DNA of 64,000 bases. It comes from Sulfuritalea hydrogenivorans sk43H. Its GTDB lineage: Bacteria; Pseudomonadota; Gammaproteobacteria; Burkholderiales; Rhodocyclaceae. The DNA lies in NCBI RefSeq assembly GCF_000828635.1, contig NZ_AP012547.1, forward strand, positions 3,472,001 through 3,536,000, in the 5' to 3' direction. Below are positions 9,932 through 20,254 of the stretch, one piece after another; the first letter of the stretch is position 1; the number at the start of each line of letters is the position of its first letter. Made by a program: the position numbers and the translations under genes. Under the pieces are notes generated by a model, which saw only the letters and a program-made list of their open reading frames with translations, searched no databases and had not been told where the DNA came from.

Positions 9932-10750
9932 TCAGGTCTTCTTGGGCTTGGCGTCAGCCTTGCCGGTGGGCTTGCCGGCGGGTTTGTCAGATTCGGCCGG
10001 CACAGACGCAGCGGCCAGCAGGGTTTCTTCCTGCTTCATCCAGGCAGCGTAGTCGTCTGCCGACTTGACGATGACGCGGCCGGCCATGTAGCCGTGCATC
10101 ACGCCGCAAAACTCGGCACAGGTGACCAGGTGCTCGCCCGGCTTGGTCGGGTGAAACCACAGGTAGGTGACGCGTCCCGGCATCGAGTCCTCCTTGACTC
10201 GGAAGTCCGGAATGAAATGACTGTGCAGGGTATCGCGGCTGGTCATGCGCAGCATCACCGGCTTGCCGGCGGGAACGATCAACTGGTTCTGGGTGCGGAC
10301 GCCGTTGGCATAGGTGTAGTCCCAGCTGTACATGCCGGACTCGAGCTTGACCTCAAGGCGGTCGGCCGGCACGTCGCGATAGGTGTTCCACAGCGCCCAG
10401 CCGTTGGCGGCAATGAACAGGTCGTCGGCCAGGAAAACGAAGGTCGGGATCACGACCCAGGCCACGGCGGCGGCCGGCGACAGCTTGGGCGACTGGCCAA
10501 CCTCGTTGCCGGGCCGGCGGCGGTATTTCCAGACGAAATAGGCCGTCACCAGGGCAAACGCAATGCCGATCACGGTGATATCGATGATCACCTCGTGCCA
10601 GAGCTTGTCCCAGCCGCGTGCCGGATCGGCAATCGCGGCCAGCTGGCCGCTTCCGGCCTTTGCGGCAACGTAGGCGTCTGCGGCCCACGCCGGAACCGCG
10701 GCCAACAAGGCAGCCAACCCGCCCGTGACGCGCTTCAGTCGTTCATGCAT
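9932..10750 (-). CDS. ctaC: Cytochrome c oxidase subunit II
   Basis: A 272-residue protein with a signal peptide (about 1-23) and two membrane segments (about 52-74 and 93-115), then a cupredoxin domain. The CuA ligands are complete: His176 in DTLHSHFIP, Cys211, Glu213, Cys215, His219 and Met222 in CAEFCGVMHGYM. There is no fused cytochrome c domain, so a separate donor such as the divergent cytochrome c4 is needed. The Lys/Ala-rich tail (from about 255) is low complexity. It overlaps the upstream SCO gene by eight bases. Confidence 0.96.
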   Translation of the reverse strand: MHERLKRVTGGLAALLAAVPAWAADAYVAAKAGSGQLAAIADPARGWDKLWHEVIIDITVIGIAFALVTAYFVWKYRRRPGNEVGQSPKLSPAAAVAWVVIPTFVFLADDLFIAANGWALWNTYRDVPADRLEVKLESGMYSWDYTYANGVRTQNQLIVPAGKPVMLRMTSRDTLHSHFIPDFRVKEDSMPGRVTYLWFHPTKPGEHLVTCAEFCGVMHGYMAGRVIVKSADDYAAWMKQEETLLAAASVPAESDKPAGKPTGKADAKPKKT

Positions 10751-11609
10751 GCGTTTCCTCCCGTAGCTCTTTTTTCATCTTCTTCCGATAGAACCAAGCC
10801 CCCAGCCCCATCAGGCCAAGCCCCAGCAGCAGGGACCCGACACCGGCCAGAAGCGAATAATTCAACTGGTACCTGCCTTCCGCATAGTTGTAGCTGAAGC
10901 AGGCTCCGGTCACCATGTCGAACACCGCAGTCGAGTTGGAAATCCTCTCCCAGTCGGCATCGGTGATCGCCAATTCAATTGTCCGCGCATCCATTCGCGT
11001 GCCGTAGATGTAGCGGGCAACACGTCCTTCGGGCGTCAAAAACACCAGCACGTTCGGATGCAGGAACGCCCCCGCCGCATCCGACCAGAAGAAGCGGAAC
11101 CCCACTTCCCCGGCAAAACTTTCAACACTACCTTCCGCCGCCCCGACCTTCAGCACCGCGTGGCGCCAACCACCCTGCATGGCCTCCGGCACGCCCGCCG
11201 ACTTGGCGATGAAAGTCTTTGCCGTCCCGCTCGTGTCGCGCTTGTCGAACGACACGGTAAGCACCCGGTAGTCCTTGCCCAGTTCGAATCGCCTGACTTT
11301 CTCCAGCACCTTCGCCAGTTCGGCATTCATGGTCGGGCAACTGCCATCACAACCGTAATACGACAACAACAGAATCAGCGGCTTGCCCAGCATCTCCGAG
11401 ACGCTGAAATCCATCCCGTCGGCATCGGTCAGCCTGGTTTCACCCTTCAGCCGGTTGCCCAGAAAGCGCGGCTCGTCGATCTGCATGACAGACCCATCCG
11501 GCGCACTGTTCCGTGTCGGCTCGCTGACGGCCCAGGCGGCGCTTGACGCCGCCCAGACAGCCACTGAAGCGATTACCAGTAATAGATTTGCGAAACGACG
11601 AAGAACCAA
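10743..11609 (-). CDS. SCO family protein with C-terminal membrane anchor
   Basis: A 288-residue SCO-like protein with signal peptide 1-27, CDGSC (Cys87, Cys91) and a conserved His in FLHPNVLVF. Unlike the other two SCO proteins it carries its membrane segment at the C-terminus (about 252-275), preceded by an extra Cys-containing loop (ACFSYNYAEGRYQLNYS). It lies between ctaE and ctaC, overlapping ctaE by 37 bases and ctaC by 8. It probably metallates CuA or CuB of this oxidase. Confidence 0.88.
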   Translation of the reverse strand: MVLRRFANLLLVIASVAVWAASSAAWAVSEPTRNSAPDGSVMQIDEPRFLGNRLKGETRLTDADGMDFSVSEMLGKPLILLLSYYGCDGSCPTMNAELAKVLEKVRRFELGKDYRVLTVSFDKRDTSGTAKTFIAKSAGVPEAMQGGWRHAVLKVGAAEGSVESFAGEVGFRFFWSDAAGAFLHPNVLVFLTPEGRVARYIYGTRMDARTIELAITDADWERISNSTAVFDMVTGACFSYNYAEGRYQLNYSLLAGVGSLLLGLGLMGLGAWFYRKKMKKELREETHA

Positions 11610-12334
11610 ATGATGTCTACAAAGTGCCAGTAAAGGCCGGCGGTGCGCATGAAGCCTTCATCGATGTCGCCGCCCCGCATGACGGAAGGAAGTCCCGCCA
11701 GGAAAATGGCCAGACCCACCACCACGTGCGAACCGTGGAGGCCGGTGACGGAGAAGAACACGGTGCTGAAGGAATTGGTGCTGATGGTGAAGCCCTGGTG
11801 AATCAGGTGCGACCACTCGTAGGCGGACATGCCGAGGAATACCGCGCCCAAGACGATGGTCAGCAGATACCAGAGACGGAAGCCGGCCTTGTTGCCGATG
11901 TGCAGCAGATGCTCCGCGTAATGGATGGTGAGTGACGAAGCCACCAGGACAAAGGTCATCACCAGCGGCATCAGCTTGGGCAGCGCAATTGTGCCGGCCG
12001 GGGGCCACGAATCGGCGTGCAGGCGGGTGTACCAGTAGCCGGCGAAGAAGGACATGAAGATCATCGCCTCGGCCAGGATGAACCAGCCCATCGCCGAGTA
12101 GGAAAGGCTTTCGCCCTTGCCCATCGCTTCGCTGGTCCAGCCGGCCACGCCGGCAATGATCATCGGCAGTGCCAGTCCAAGTGACAGGATCGCGGAAAAA
12201 CTGTTGTGATAGACGAAGTGAAACGAAAAGGCCACGGCCATGAACAGAATGCCGAAGCTGATGACGAAGGGCCAGACGCTGGTATCCCAGTGGGCGTGAG
12301 CATGTCCTTCCGCGTGATGGGCGTCGTGCGCCAT
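11573..12334 (-). CDS. ctaE: Cytochrome c oxidase subunit III
   Basis: A 253-residue membrane protein with about seven segments. It has the family hallmarks HWDTSVWPF near the N-terminus, FFAGYWYTRLH and the GLHGSHVVVGL motif with the terminal HFVDIIWFFVVSQIYYW. It is the first gene of the oxidase operon. The 158-base divergent gap to the cytochrome c4 gene holds a perfect FNR-type box, so expression probably responds to oxygen. Confidence 0.96.
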   Translation of the reverse strand: MAHDAHHAEGHAHAHWDTSVWPFVISFGILFMAVAFSFHFVYHNSFSAILSLGLALPMIIAGVAGWTSEAMGKGESLSYSAMGWFILAEAMIFMSFFAGYWYTRLHADSWPPAGTIALPKLMPLVMTFVLVASSLTIHYAEHLLHIGNKAGFRLWYLLTIVLGAVFLGMSAYEWSHLIHQGFTISTNSFSTVFFSVTGLHGSHVVVGLAIFLAGLPSVMRGGDIDEGFMRTAGLYWHFVDIIWFFVVSQIYYW

Positions 12335-12415
12335 TGCTTCTCCCCGTATTCTTATGCCGGAACCCGCAGAAAATATTGCTGCGATGGTTGCCAGTCGATC
12401 GATGTTAAAACATAA

Positions 12416-12429
12416 TTGATCTAAATCAA
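12416..12429. promoter_or_regulatory. FNR/ANR-type box between ctaE and the cytochrome c4 gene
   Basis: The sequence is TTGAT-CTAA-ATCAA, a perfect match to TTGATNNNNATCAA. The centre is about 70 bases upstream of the cytochrome c4 ATG and about 88 bases upstream of the divergent ctaE ATG. It could activate the cytochrome c4 gene if transcription starts near 12464, or repress ctaE. Confidence 0.8.
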
Positions 12430-12492
12430 CTTGACTGGATTATTTCAAGCTTCGGCAATTTTCGCAACCCGATTCAAGAGGAAATCAGAAAA

Positions 12493-13164
12493 ATGACCCC
12501 CAAGCATTTATTCGTCGCGGTCGCCTGCGCGACTTTGGCTACCCTGTCTGGCGCCGCCGGAAAACCCTCCGGCAATGCTGAGGCCGGGCAGCAAAAAGCC
12601 GCGGCCTGCGGTGGCTGCCACGGCGCCGACGGCAACAGCGCGCCGGAGATTTTCGCCGCCCTGAAGGCCCCAAAACTCGCCGCCCAGGTGCCGGAATACA
12701 TCGTCAAGTCATTGCACGACTTCAAGTCCGGGCGGCGCAGCAACGAGACCATGAGCCCGCAGGCTCAGGCCGTGGCCGAAGTCGATATGGCCGACATCGC
12801 CGCCTGGTTCGCCAGCCAGAAAGTTGCACCGAATGCGATCCAGAACAAGGAACTGATGGCTCAGGGAGAGAAAATTTTCTTCAAGGGCAAAGGGCGCCCT
12901 GATGTCGTCGCCGCCTGTGTCGGTTGTCACGGCCTGAAAGGCATCGGCAATCGCGAGTGGGGCAAGACCATGTCGAAGGTGCCCGCCGTTCTGGCTCCCG
13001 CCATCGGCGGCCAGCACGCCGGCTACGTCAGTGACCAGTTGAAGGCTTACAAATCGGGCAAGCGCGCCACCGACCCGGCCAAGGTCATGCGCGACATTGC
13101 AGGCCGCATGGACGACAAGGATATTGCGGCCGTTTCCGAGTACATCGCCAGCCTCGGCAAATAG
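12493..13164 (+). CDS. Diheme cytochrome c4-type protein
   Basis: A 223-residue periplasmic protein with signal peptide 1-21 and two c-type domains, each with one CXXCH: CGGCH (39-43) and CVGCH (142-146). Met residues around M87 and in the second domain can act as distal ligands. It likely shuttles electrons from the bc1 complex to the divergent cytochrome oxidase, whose subunit II lacks its own heme domain. A Shine-Dalgarno-like AGAGGA precedes the ATG, and the gene ends in a strong terminator. Confidence 0.93.
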   Translation: MTPKHLFVAVACATLATLSGAAGKPSGNAEAGQQKAAACGGCHGADGNSAPEIFAALKAPKLAAQVPEYIVKSLHDFKSGRRSNETMSPQAQAVAEVDMADIAAWFASQKVAPNAIQNKELMAQGEKIFFKGKGRPDVVAACVGCHGLKGIGNREWGKTMSKVPAVLAPAIGGQHAGYVSDQLKAYKSGKRATDPAKVMRDIAGRMDDKDIAAVSEYIASLGK

Positions 13165-13199
13165 TCCCGGCCAAGGCCCCCCGGCCACTGCAAGCAAAT

Positions 13200-13231
13200 C
13201 GGCCCGCGGGAATCCGCGGGCCGATTGTTTT
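13200..13231 (+). terminator. Intrinsic terminator after the cytochrome c4 gene
   Basis: The stem arms CGGCCCGCGG (13200-13209) and CCGCGGGCCG (13214-13223) enclose a four-base loop and are followed by ATTGTTTT. It sits 36 bases after the stop, before the convergent mpl gene. Confidence 0.88.
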
Positions 13232-13268
13232 GGGGTCCGGCAACATCGCCCGAACCTCGCCGGCCACC

Positions 13269-14618
13269 TCAATCCGCAAGTGCGGTGAGCAGTTTGCCGT
13301 GCACTCCGCCAAAACCGCCGTTGCTCATGACCAGCACCTGATCGCCCTCGCGCGCATCGGCAGCCACTGCGGCCACCAGCCGGTCGAGATCATCGAAGCT
13401 GCGCGCCTTGCTGCCCAGCGGGGCAAGGGTTTCGGCAGCGTCCCAACCCAGATTGCTGGCGTAGCAATACGTCGCATCAGCATCGGCCAGGCTTTCCGGC
13501 AGTTGCGCTTTCATGGCGCCGAGCTTCATGGTGTTGGAACGCGGCTCGAGGACGGCAAGAATTCTGGCGCGACCCACGCGCTGGCGCAGGCCTTCAAGCG
13601 TTACCCGAATTGCCGTCGGGTGATGCGCGAAATCGTCGATCACGGTCACGCCGCGAACCGTGCCGCGAACCTCAAGCCGGCGCTTGATGCCGCTGAAGGT
13701 TTCCAATGCCTTGAGGCCAAGCGCTACAGGAACGCCGGCATGCCGCGCTGCCGCGAGCGCCGCCACGGCATTGGCGCGGTTATGCGCGCCGGCGAGGTCG
13801 AAGCGCTCGACCCGGCCCTGCGCTTTACCGCCCAGGCTCACCGTAAAACCACCCGCAGCATCGGGGTCGCCAGCCTGCCAGCCCTCCGTACCGTTGAACC
13901 ACTCGACCGGCGTCCAGCAGCCGCGCGCCAGGACGCGCTTGAGCGACGCCTCTTCGGCATTGGCGACAATCAGGCCATTCCCCGGCAAAGTCCGCACCAA
14001 ATGATGGAATTGCGTCTCGATAGCTGCGAGATCGATGAAGATGTCGGCATGATCGAACTCAAGATTGTTCAGGATCGCGGTGCGCGGCTGGTAGTGCACA
14101 AACTTCGAACGCTTGTCGCAGAAGGCCGTGTCGTACTCGTCGGCTTCGATGACAAAGAACGGTGAGTCGGTCAATCGGGCTGAAACGCCGAAGCCCTGAG
14201 GCACGCCGCCCACCAGAAAGGATGGATTCAGCCCCGCCTCTTCGAGAATCCACGCCAGCAGCGAAGTCGTCGTCGTCTTGCCGTGCGTGCCGGCGACACC
14301 CAGCACCCAGCGGCCGCGCAGAATGTTCTGGGCCAGCCACTGCGGACCGGAAACATAGGGCAGGTTCCGCTCGAGAATCGCTTCGAGCAGCGGATTGCCG
14401 CGCGAAATCGCGTTGCCCACCACATACAAGTCGGGATTCAGCGCCAACTGCTCGACCCCATAGCCGGCCACCAGATCGATGCCCTGCTCGCCGAGCTGCG
14501 TGCTCATCGGCGGATAGACATTGGCATCGCAGCCGGTCACGCGATGCCCGGCGGCACGGGCCAGCAAGGCAATGCCGCCCATGAAGGTGCCGCAAATGCC
14601 GAGGATGTGAATATGCAT
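13269..14618 (-). CDS. mpl: UDP-N-acetylmuramate:L-alanyl-gamma-D-glutamyl-meso-diaminopimelate ligase
   Basis: A 449-residue Mur-ligase-family enzyme that recycles murein tripeptide in the cytoplasm. The start MHIHILGICGTFMGGIA at 14618 matches the family. The ATP-binding loop GTHGKTTT is at 110-117, followed by the central ligase domain and a C-terminal domain containing DDFAHHPTAI. Starting at 14699 would add 27 unrelated residues. It is divergent from the next gene. Confidence 0.94.
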   Translation of the reverse strand: MHIHILGICGTFMGGIALLARAAGHRVTGCDANVYPPMSTQLGEQGIDLVAGYGVEQLALNPDLYVVGNAISRGNPLLEAILERNLPYVSGPQWLAQNILRGRWVLGVAGTHGKTTTTSLLAWILEEAGLNPSFLVGGVPQGFGVSARLTDSPFFVIEADEYDTAFCDKRSKFVHYQPRTAILNNLEFDHADIFIDLAAIETQFHHLVRTLPGNGLIVANAEEASLKRVLARGCWTPVEWFNGTEGWQAGDPDAAGGFTVSLGGKAQGRVERFDLAGAHNRANAVAALAAARHAGVPVALGLKALETFSGIKRRLEVRGTVRGVTVIDDFAHHPTAIRVTLEGLRQRVGRARILAVLEPRSNTMKLGAMKAQLPESLADADATYCYASNLGWDAAETLAPLGSKARSFDDLDRLVAAVAADAREGDQVLVMSNGGFGGVHGKLLTALAD

Positions 14619-14726
14619 GTCACGGTTCCGTGAAATAATGGAGCGAATTCTATCCCGCCAAGAGATACCGTCCGCTGCGCCAAAAGCGACGGACATCACA
14701 GCTCACTGCATTTGCCCAAGCGCACC

Positions 14727-15332
14727 ATGCCACGCCGCAAACTTGCCCCTTCCGCATCCAGCTACCTGCGACGCAGCATTGCCAGCGCAGCGGCACGCCT
14801 CATGGCCGAGGAAGGCCTCACCGACTACGGCGCCGCCAAACGCAAGGCGGCGCGCAGCCTGGGCGCTGCCGAAGGGGAGGCGTTGCCGACCAACGAAGAG
14901 ATCGAAACCGAACTGCGCGCCTGGCAATCTCTCTACCAGGAAGACGAGCAACTCGAACGCGTTCACGACCTGCGCACCACCGGACTCGAAGTCATGCAGT
15001 TGCTGGCGGAATTTCACCCCTACCTGACCGGTGGCGCCCTGGACGGCACTGCCGGCCGCTATTCCGCCGTGGAGATCGAACTGTTCGCCGACAGCAGCAA
15101 AGATGTAGAGATTGCGCTGCTATCTCACGGCATCTCCTACGATATTATGGATAATCGCCGGGCTGGCGTCGATGCCCAGTTACGCCTCGACTGGAACGAC
15201 TTCCCGGTTCTGATCGCCATATTCCCTCCGGTCGCCGAACGCCAGCAACCGAAAAACCCGCATGGCGGACGCGGACGCAACCGGGTTCGCGCCGAGGGCG
15301 TGATCGAACTCCTGCGAAGCGCGCCCAAATGA
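14727..15332 (+). CDS. Conserved hypothetical protein (nucleotidyltransferase-like)
   Basis: A 201-residue cytoplasmic protein beginning MPRRKLAPSASSYLRR; an in-frame ATG at 14712 adds five residues and cannot be excluded. An N-terminal helical, Ala/Arg-rich segment (LMAEEGLTDYGAAKRKAAR) precedes an alpha/beta part with YSAVEIELFADSSKDVEIAL, reminiscent of a nucleotidyltransferase fold, though I cannot show active-site residues with certainty. It overlaps the TlpA-like gene by four bases, so the two are probably one operon. Confidence 0.75.
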   Translation: MPRRKLAPSASSYLRRSIASAAARLMAEEGLTDYGAAKRKAARSLGAAEGEALPTNEEIETELRAWQSLYQEDEQLERVHDLRTTGLEVMQLLAEFHPYLTGGALDGTAGRYSAVEIELFADSSKDVEIALLSHGISYDIMDNRRAGVDAQLRLDWNDFPVLIAIFPPVAERQQPKNPHGGRGRNRVRAEGVIELLRSAPK

Positions 15333-15868
15333 AGCGTTCGCTGCTCTGGCTGGCGCTCGGCGGGCTTGCGCTGTTTGCTGCGCTCATCGGCTATCGACTT
15401 GGCGTTCTGGGCAAAAGCACGGAAGCACCAATCCCGGTAGCGCCGAAAATACCGATCTTCGATCTCGTCCTCACCGGCCTGGATGCCAAACCGCAGAGCC
15501 TCGCCCAATGGCGCGGCAAAATCCTCGTGATCAACTATTGGGCGACCTGGTGCCACCCCTGCCGCGAGGAAATGCCGGGCTTTTCCAGGCTGCAAGAAAA
15601 ATTCCGCGACAAAGGTGTTCAATTTGTCGGCATCAGCATCGATGACGCAGCTAAAATCATTGAATTTCAGAAAGAAACGCCTGTCAGCTACCCGCTGCTG
15701 ATCGGTAGCATGGAAATCATGAAAAGCAGTGCCGATCTGGGCAACACGCGGCAGGCCCTGCCATTCACTGCTGTCTTTGATCGCGAGGGAAGGCTTGCCG
15801 CGACCAAGCTGGGGCGGCTGTCGGAGTCTGAGCTGGAGCGGCAGCTGAAAGACCTGATTTCCCGATAG
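15329..15868 (+). CDS. TlpA/ResA-like membrane-anchored thiol:disulfide oxidoreductase
   Basis: A 179-residue protein with an N-terminal membrane anchor (about 5-27) and a periplasmic thioredoxin fold. The active site is WATWCHPC (Cys75, Cys78), followed by the cis-Pro strand region ([12 protein letters not shown]). It may reduce apocytochrome or other periplasmic disulfides. The ATG overlaps the upstream gene stop (ATGA). Confidence 0.92.
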   Translation: MKRSLLWLALGGLALFAALIGYRLGVLGKSTEAPIPVAPKIPIFDLVLTGLDAKPQSLAQWRGKILVINYWATWCHPCREEMPGFSRLQEKFRDKGVQFVGISIDDAAKIIEFQKETPVSYPLLIGSMEIMKSSADLGNTRQALPFTAVFDREGRLAATKLGRLSESELERQLKDLISR

Positions 15869-15906
15869 CTGGACAAAGTGCGGGTATTTGCGGCAAACTT
15901 GCGGTC

Positions 15907-16395
15907 ATGACGAAGCCAAAAAGCAGTAAAGCAAACACTGGCAGCAGCCCCAATGACGCTGTTCTGGTGCTTCACGGGCCCAACCTGAACCTGCTGGGCA
16001 CGCGCGAACCCGAGATTTACGGACGCACCACGCTGGCCAGCATCCACAAAGCCATGGAAGCGCGGGCGCGTTCGTTCGGCGTTCGGCTCGAGAGCTTTCA
16101 AAGCAACCACGAAGGCGAACTGATCGACCGGGTGCAGTCGGCCCGCGAGCAGGGCGTGCGTTTCATCATCATCAACCCGGCGGGCTATACCCATACCAGC
16201 GTCGCCTTGCGCGATGCCCTGGCTGCGGTGGCGATCCCGTTCATCGAGGTGCACCTGTCGAATGTGCATGGGCGGGAAGAGTTCCGCCGCCATTCGTATT
16301 TCTCGGATATCGCCGTCGGCGTGGTATCCGGTCTTGGCGCTCAAGGCTACGAACTGGCGCTGGAAGCAGCGCTGGCTCGCTTGCGCGCCATCTAG
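15907..16395 (+). CDS. aroQ: 3-dehydroquinate dehydratase, type II
   Basis: A 162-residue enzyme of the shikimate pathway converting 3-dehydroquinate to 3-dehydroshikimate. Motifs are [17 protein letters not shown] (catalytic Tyr38), [27 protein letters not shown] (catalytic His) and [14 protein letters not shown]. The first 16 residues (Lys/Ser-rich) extend beyond the usual start and may be non-core. It lies upstream of accB-accC, the typical proteobacterial order. Confidence 0.96.
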   Translation: MTKPKSSKANTGSSPNDAVLVLHGPNLNLLGTREPEIYGRTTLASIHKAMEARARSFGVRLESFQSNHEGELIDRVQSAREQGVRFIIINPAGYTHTSVALRDALAAVAIPFIEVHLSNVHGREEFRRHSYFSDIAVGVVSGLGAQGYELALEAALARLRAI

Positions 16396-16446
16396 AACCC
16401 AGAAAATCGGCGGCTGCGGCCGCAAATCCCAGTTTAAGGAGTCCCC

Positions 16447-16893
<447 letters not shown>

Positions 16894-17010
16894 CGATGAA
16901 GGCCCATCCCCCAGCCCCTTCCCCATGGAAAGGGGTGACAAAGGTTCCGCTGCTTTGCAGCGTCCGGTTCAACGATGCATGCCTCCTTGGGGCGGCCCGG
17001 CGGAGGCATG

Positions 17011-18375
<1,365 letters not shown>

Positions 18376-18380
18376 GCGCC

Positions 18381-19280
18381 ATGTGGGTCAGCGTCGCCCT
18401 GGAGACCGACGCCGCGCATGCGGATTCGCTCACCGACACCTTGCTGGCCGCCGGCGCGATTTCCGTCAGCGTCGAAGATGCGCAGGCGGGGACCGACGAG
18501 GAAACGCCGCAATTCGGCGAGCCTGGCGGGGCGAACGACCAGCCCATTGTCCCGCTGTGGAACATCAGCCGCGTAGTGGCGCTATTCGACCCGAGCGATG
18601 ACCTGATCGGTCGCATCGCCGCCGCCACGGTGGCGGCCGGCATCGACGACCTGCCCGAAATCGAACTGGAAGAAGTCGCCGAGCAGGACTGGGTGCGGCT
18701 CACGCAAGCGCAGTTCGATCCAATCCGGGTCAATGACCGCCTGTGGATCGTTCCTTCATGGCATGTGGCGCCCGATCCGAACGCCATCAATCTGGTCCTC
18801 GACCCCGGCCTCGCCTTCGGCACCGGATCGCATCCGACGACCTTCCTCTGCCTGCAATGGCTGACCGACACCCTGCACGGCGGCGAAACGCTCCTCGACT
18901 ACGGCTGCGGCTCGGGCATCCTCGCCATCGCCGCCGCCAAGCTGGGGGCCGCTTCGGTGCTGGGAGTGGACATCGACCGCAATGCACTGGTCTCGGCGCA
19001 CGACAACGCCGTCAACAACAGCGTGACGCTCGGCTTGCGCCACTCGGGGGAAGCACTGCAAGAGCGCTTCGACATCGTCGTCGCCAATATCCTGACCAAC
19101 CCCCTCTGCGTACTGGCGCCGCTGCTGGTTGCGCGCATCGCGCCTGGCGGGCGCATTGCGCTGTCGGGCGTGCTGGCGAGCCAGGCGGAGCAAGTCATCG
19201 CCGCGTATGCGCCGCTGATCGCGCTGCGCGTCGGCGCCGAACTCGACGGCTGGGTGCGTCTGGAGGGGCAACTATGCTGA
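18381..19280 (+). CDS. prmA: Ribosomal protein L11 methyltransferase
   Basis: A 299-residue class I methyltransferase. The N-terminal substrate-recognition domain (about 1-120) includes DWVRLTQAQFDPI. The SAM fold has the hallmark PGLAFGTGSHPTT, the motif I LLDYGCGSGILAIAAAKLGA, and ANILTNPL as the catalytic region. It trimethylates L11. It starts six bases after accC and overlaps the next gene by seven bases. Confidence 0.96.
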   Translation: MWVSVALETDAAHADSLTDTLLAAGAISVSVEDAQAGTDEETPQFGEPGGANDQPIVPLWNISRVVALFDPSDDLIGRIAAATVAAGIDDLPEIELEEVAEQDWVRLTQAQFDPIRVNDRLWIVPSWHVAPDPNAINLVLDPGLAFGTGSHPTTFLCLQWLTDTLHGGETLLDYGCGSGILAIAAAKLGAASVLGVDIDRNALVSAHDNAVNNSVTLGLRHSGEALQERFDIVVANILTNPLCVLAPLLVARIAPGGRIALSGVLASQAEQVIAAYAPLIALRVGAELDGWVRLEGQLC

Positions 19281-20239
19281 CGCGCTGCCCTGCCTGCGAA
19301 ACGCACTTCCGAGTTACCGCGGAGCAGCTCAAGGCGCGCTCCGGTCGCGTGCGCTGCGGCGAATGCCAGAAGGTCTTCAACGCGCTCGACAGCCTGATCG
19401 AAGAGCCAATGATGGTGGTCGTGCCCGCCACGGCCGAATTGCCGCCGCAGAACATCGTGCCGCCCCCGGCCGAAACGCAACCTGCCGCGTTTTCCACGGC
19501 TGAAACGGATATTCTCGCCGTCCCGCCAGCGCCGACTCCCGAGCAAACTCCTGCGCTGATGCCGGAAGAGCAGGATGACTCCTCCGCATCATCGCGGCCC
19601 GAAATCGAAGGGCCACCAGCTCTGGAGCCAGTCGAAGCGGTCGGGTCTCAAGTCGCCGAAGCTGAAGCAGCCCAAGCGGAAGCCATCGAATCCGAGGCGA
19701 CGGCCGAGCCGGAAGCCGCCCCGGTCGACTGGAGCGAGACATTTCCCGAGCCCCCGCCGCCGCCGCGCCGCTGGCCTTGGGCGGTTGGCGGCCTCGTTGC
19801 GCTGATCGCGCTGGGCCTGCAGGCCGCCCTGGCTTTCCGCATCGAGCTGGCGGTGCTGTCGCCGGAGATCAAGCCGGCCCTGGTCGCCTTGTGCGACATT
19901 GCCGACTGCGAAGTGGGCCTGCCGGCAAAAGTCGCTCTGGTCAGCATCGAGGCATCCGACCTGCACCCGGACAGCAGCCACCCCGGCCGGCTGGCACTCG
20001 CCGCGACGCTGAAGAACCGCGCGCCGTTCGCCCAGCAGTATCCGCATCTGGAACTCACGCTCACCGATACGGCGGACAAGGCCATCGCCCGCAAGATATT
20101 GGCGCCGACCGACTACCTGCCGCCGAAAACATCCCTCGTCCACGGCATGCAGCCCAACGCCGATATCATGGTGGCCATCGGCGTCGACCCCGGCGAGATG
20201 GCGGCCAGCGGTTACCGGCTGTACCTTTTCTATCCCTGA
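19274..20239 (+). CDS. Zinc-ribbon (MJ0042-type) DUF3426 membrane protein
   Basis: A 321-residue protein. The N-terminal zinc ribbon has Cys5, Cys8, Cys28 and Cys31. It is followed by a long acidic, Pro/Glu-rich linker (about 42-165), one membrane segment (about 169-188) and a C-terminal DUF3426 domain. The family often follows prmA in betaproteobacteria, but its function is unknown. The start at 19274 is fixed by the zinc ribbon and the overlap with the prmA stop; a longer upstream reading would lie inside prmA. The linker holds repeat copy 3. Confidence 0.9.
   Translation: MLTRCPACETHFRVTAEQLKARSGRVRCGECQKVFNALDSLIEEPMMVVVPATAELPPQNIVPPPAETQPAAFSTAETDILAVPPAPTPEQTPALMPEEQDDSSASSRPEIEGPPALEPVEAVGSQVAEAEAAQAEAIESEATAEPEAAPVDWSETFPEPPPPPRRWPWAVGGLVALIALGLQAALAFRIELAVLSPEIKPALVALCDIADCEVGLPAKVALVSIEASDLHPDSSHPGRLALAATLKNRAPFAQQYPHLELTLTDTADKAIARKILAPTDYLPPKTSLVHGMQPNADIMVAIGVDPGEMAASGYRLYLFYP
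19515..19538 (+). repeat. Dispersed 24-bp repeat, copy 3
   Basis: It matches the copy 1/2 sequence at 22 of 24 bases, with an intact core CGCCAGCGCCGACT. It lies in the disordered linker of the DUF3426 protein and is read as LAVPPAPT. Confidence 0.7.
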
Positions 20240-20254
20240 ACCCCGAAAGCTTTC

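Noticed and set aside
16915-16935. Hairpin CCCCTT/AAGGGG between accB and accC as a terminator
   Set aside because: The stem is short and there is no U-tract; accB and accC are normally co-expressed. It is noted only as a minor structure.
18743-20239. A 498-residue plus-strand protein
   Set aside because: The first part is an out-of-frame reading of prmA. The zinc-ribbon protein starts at 19274.
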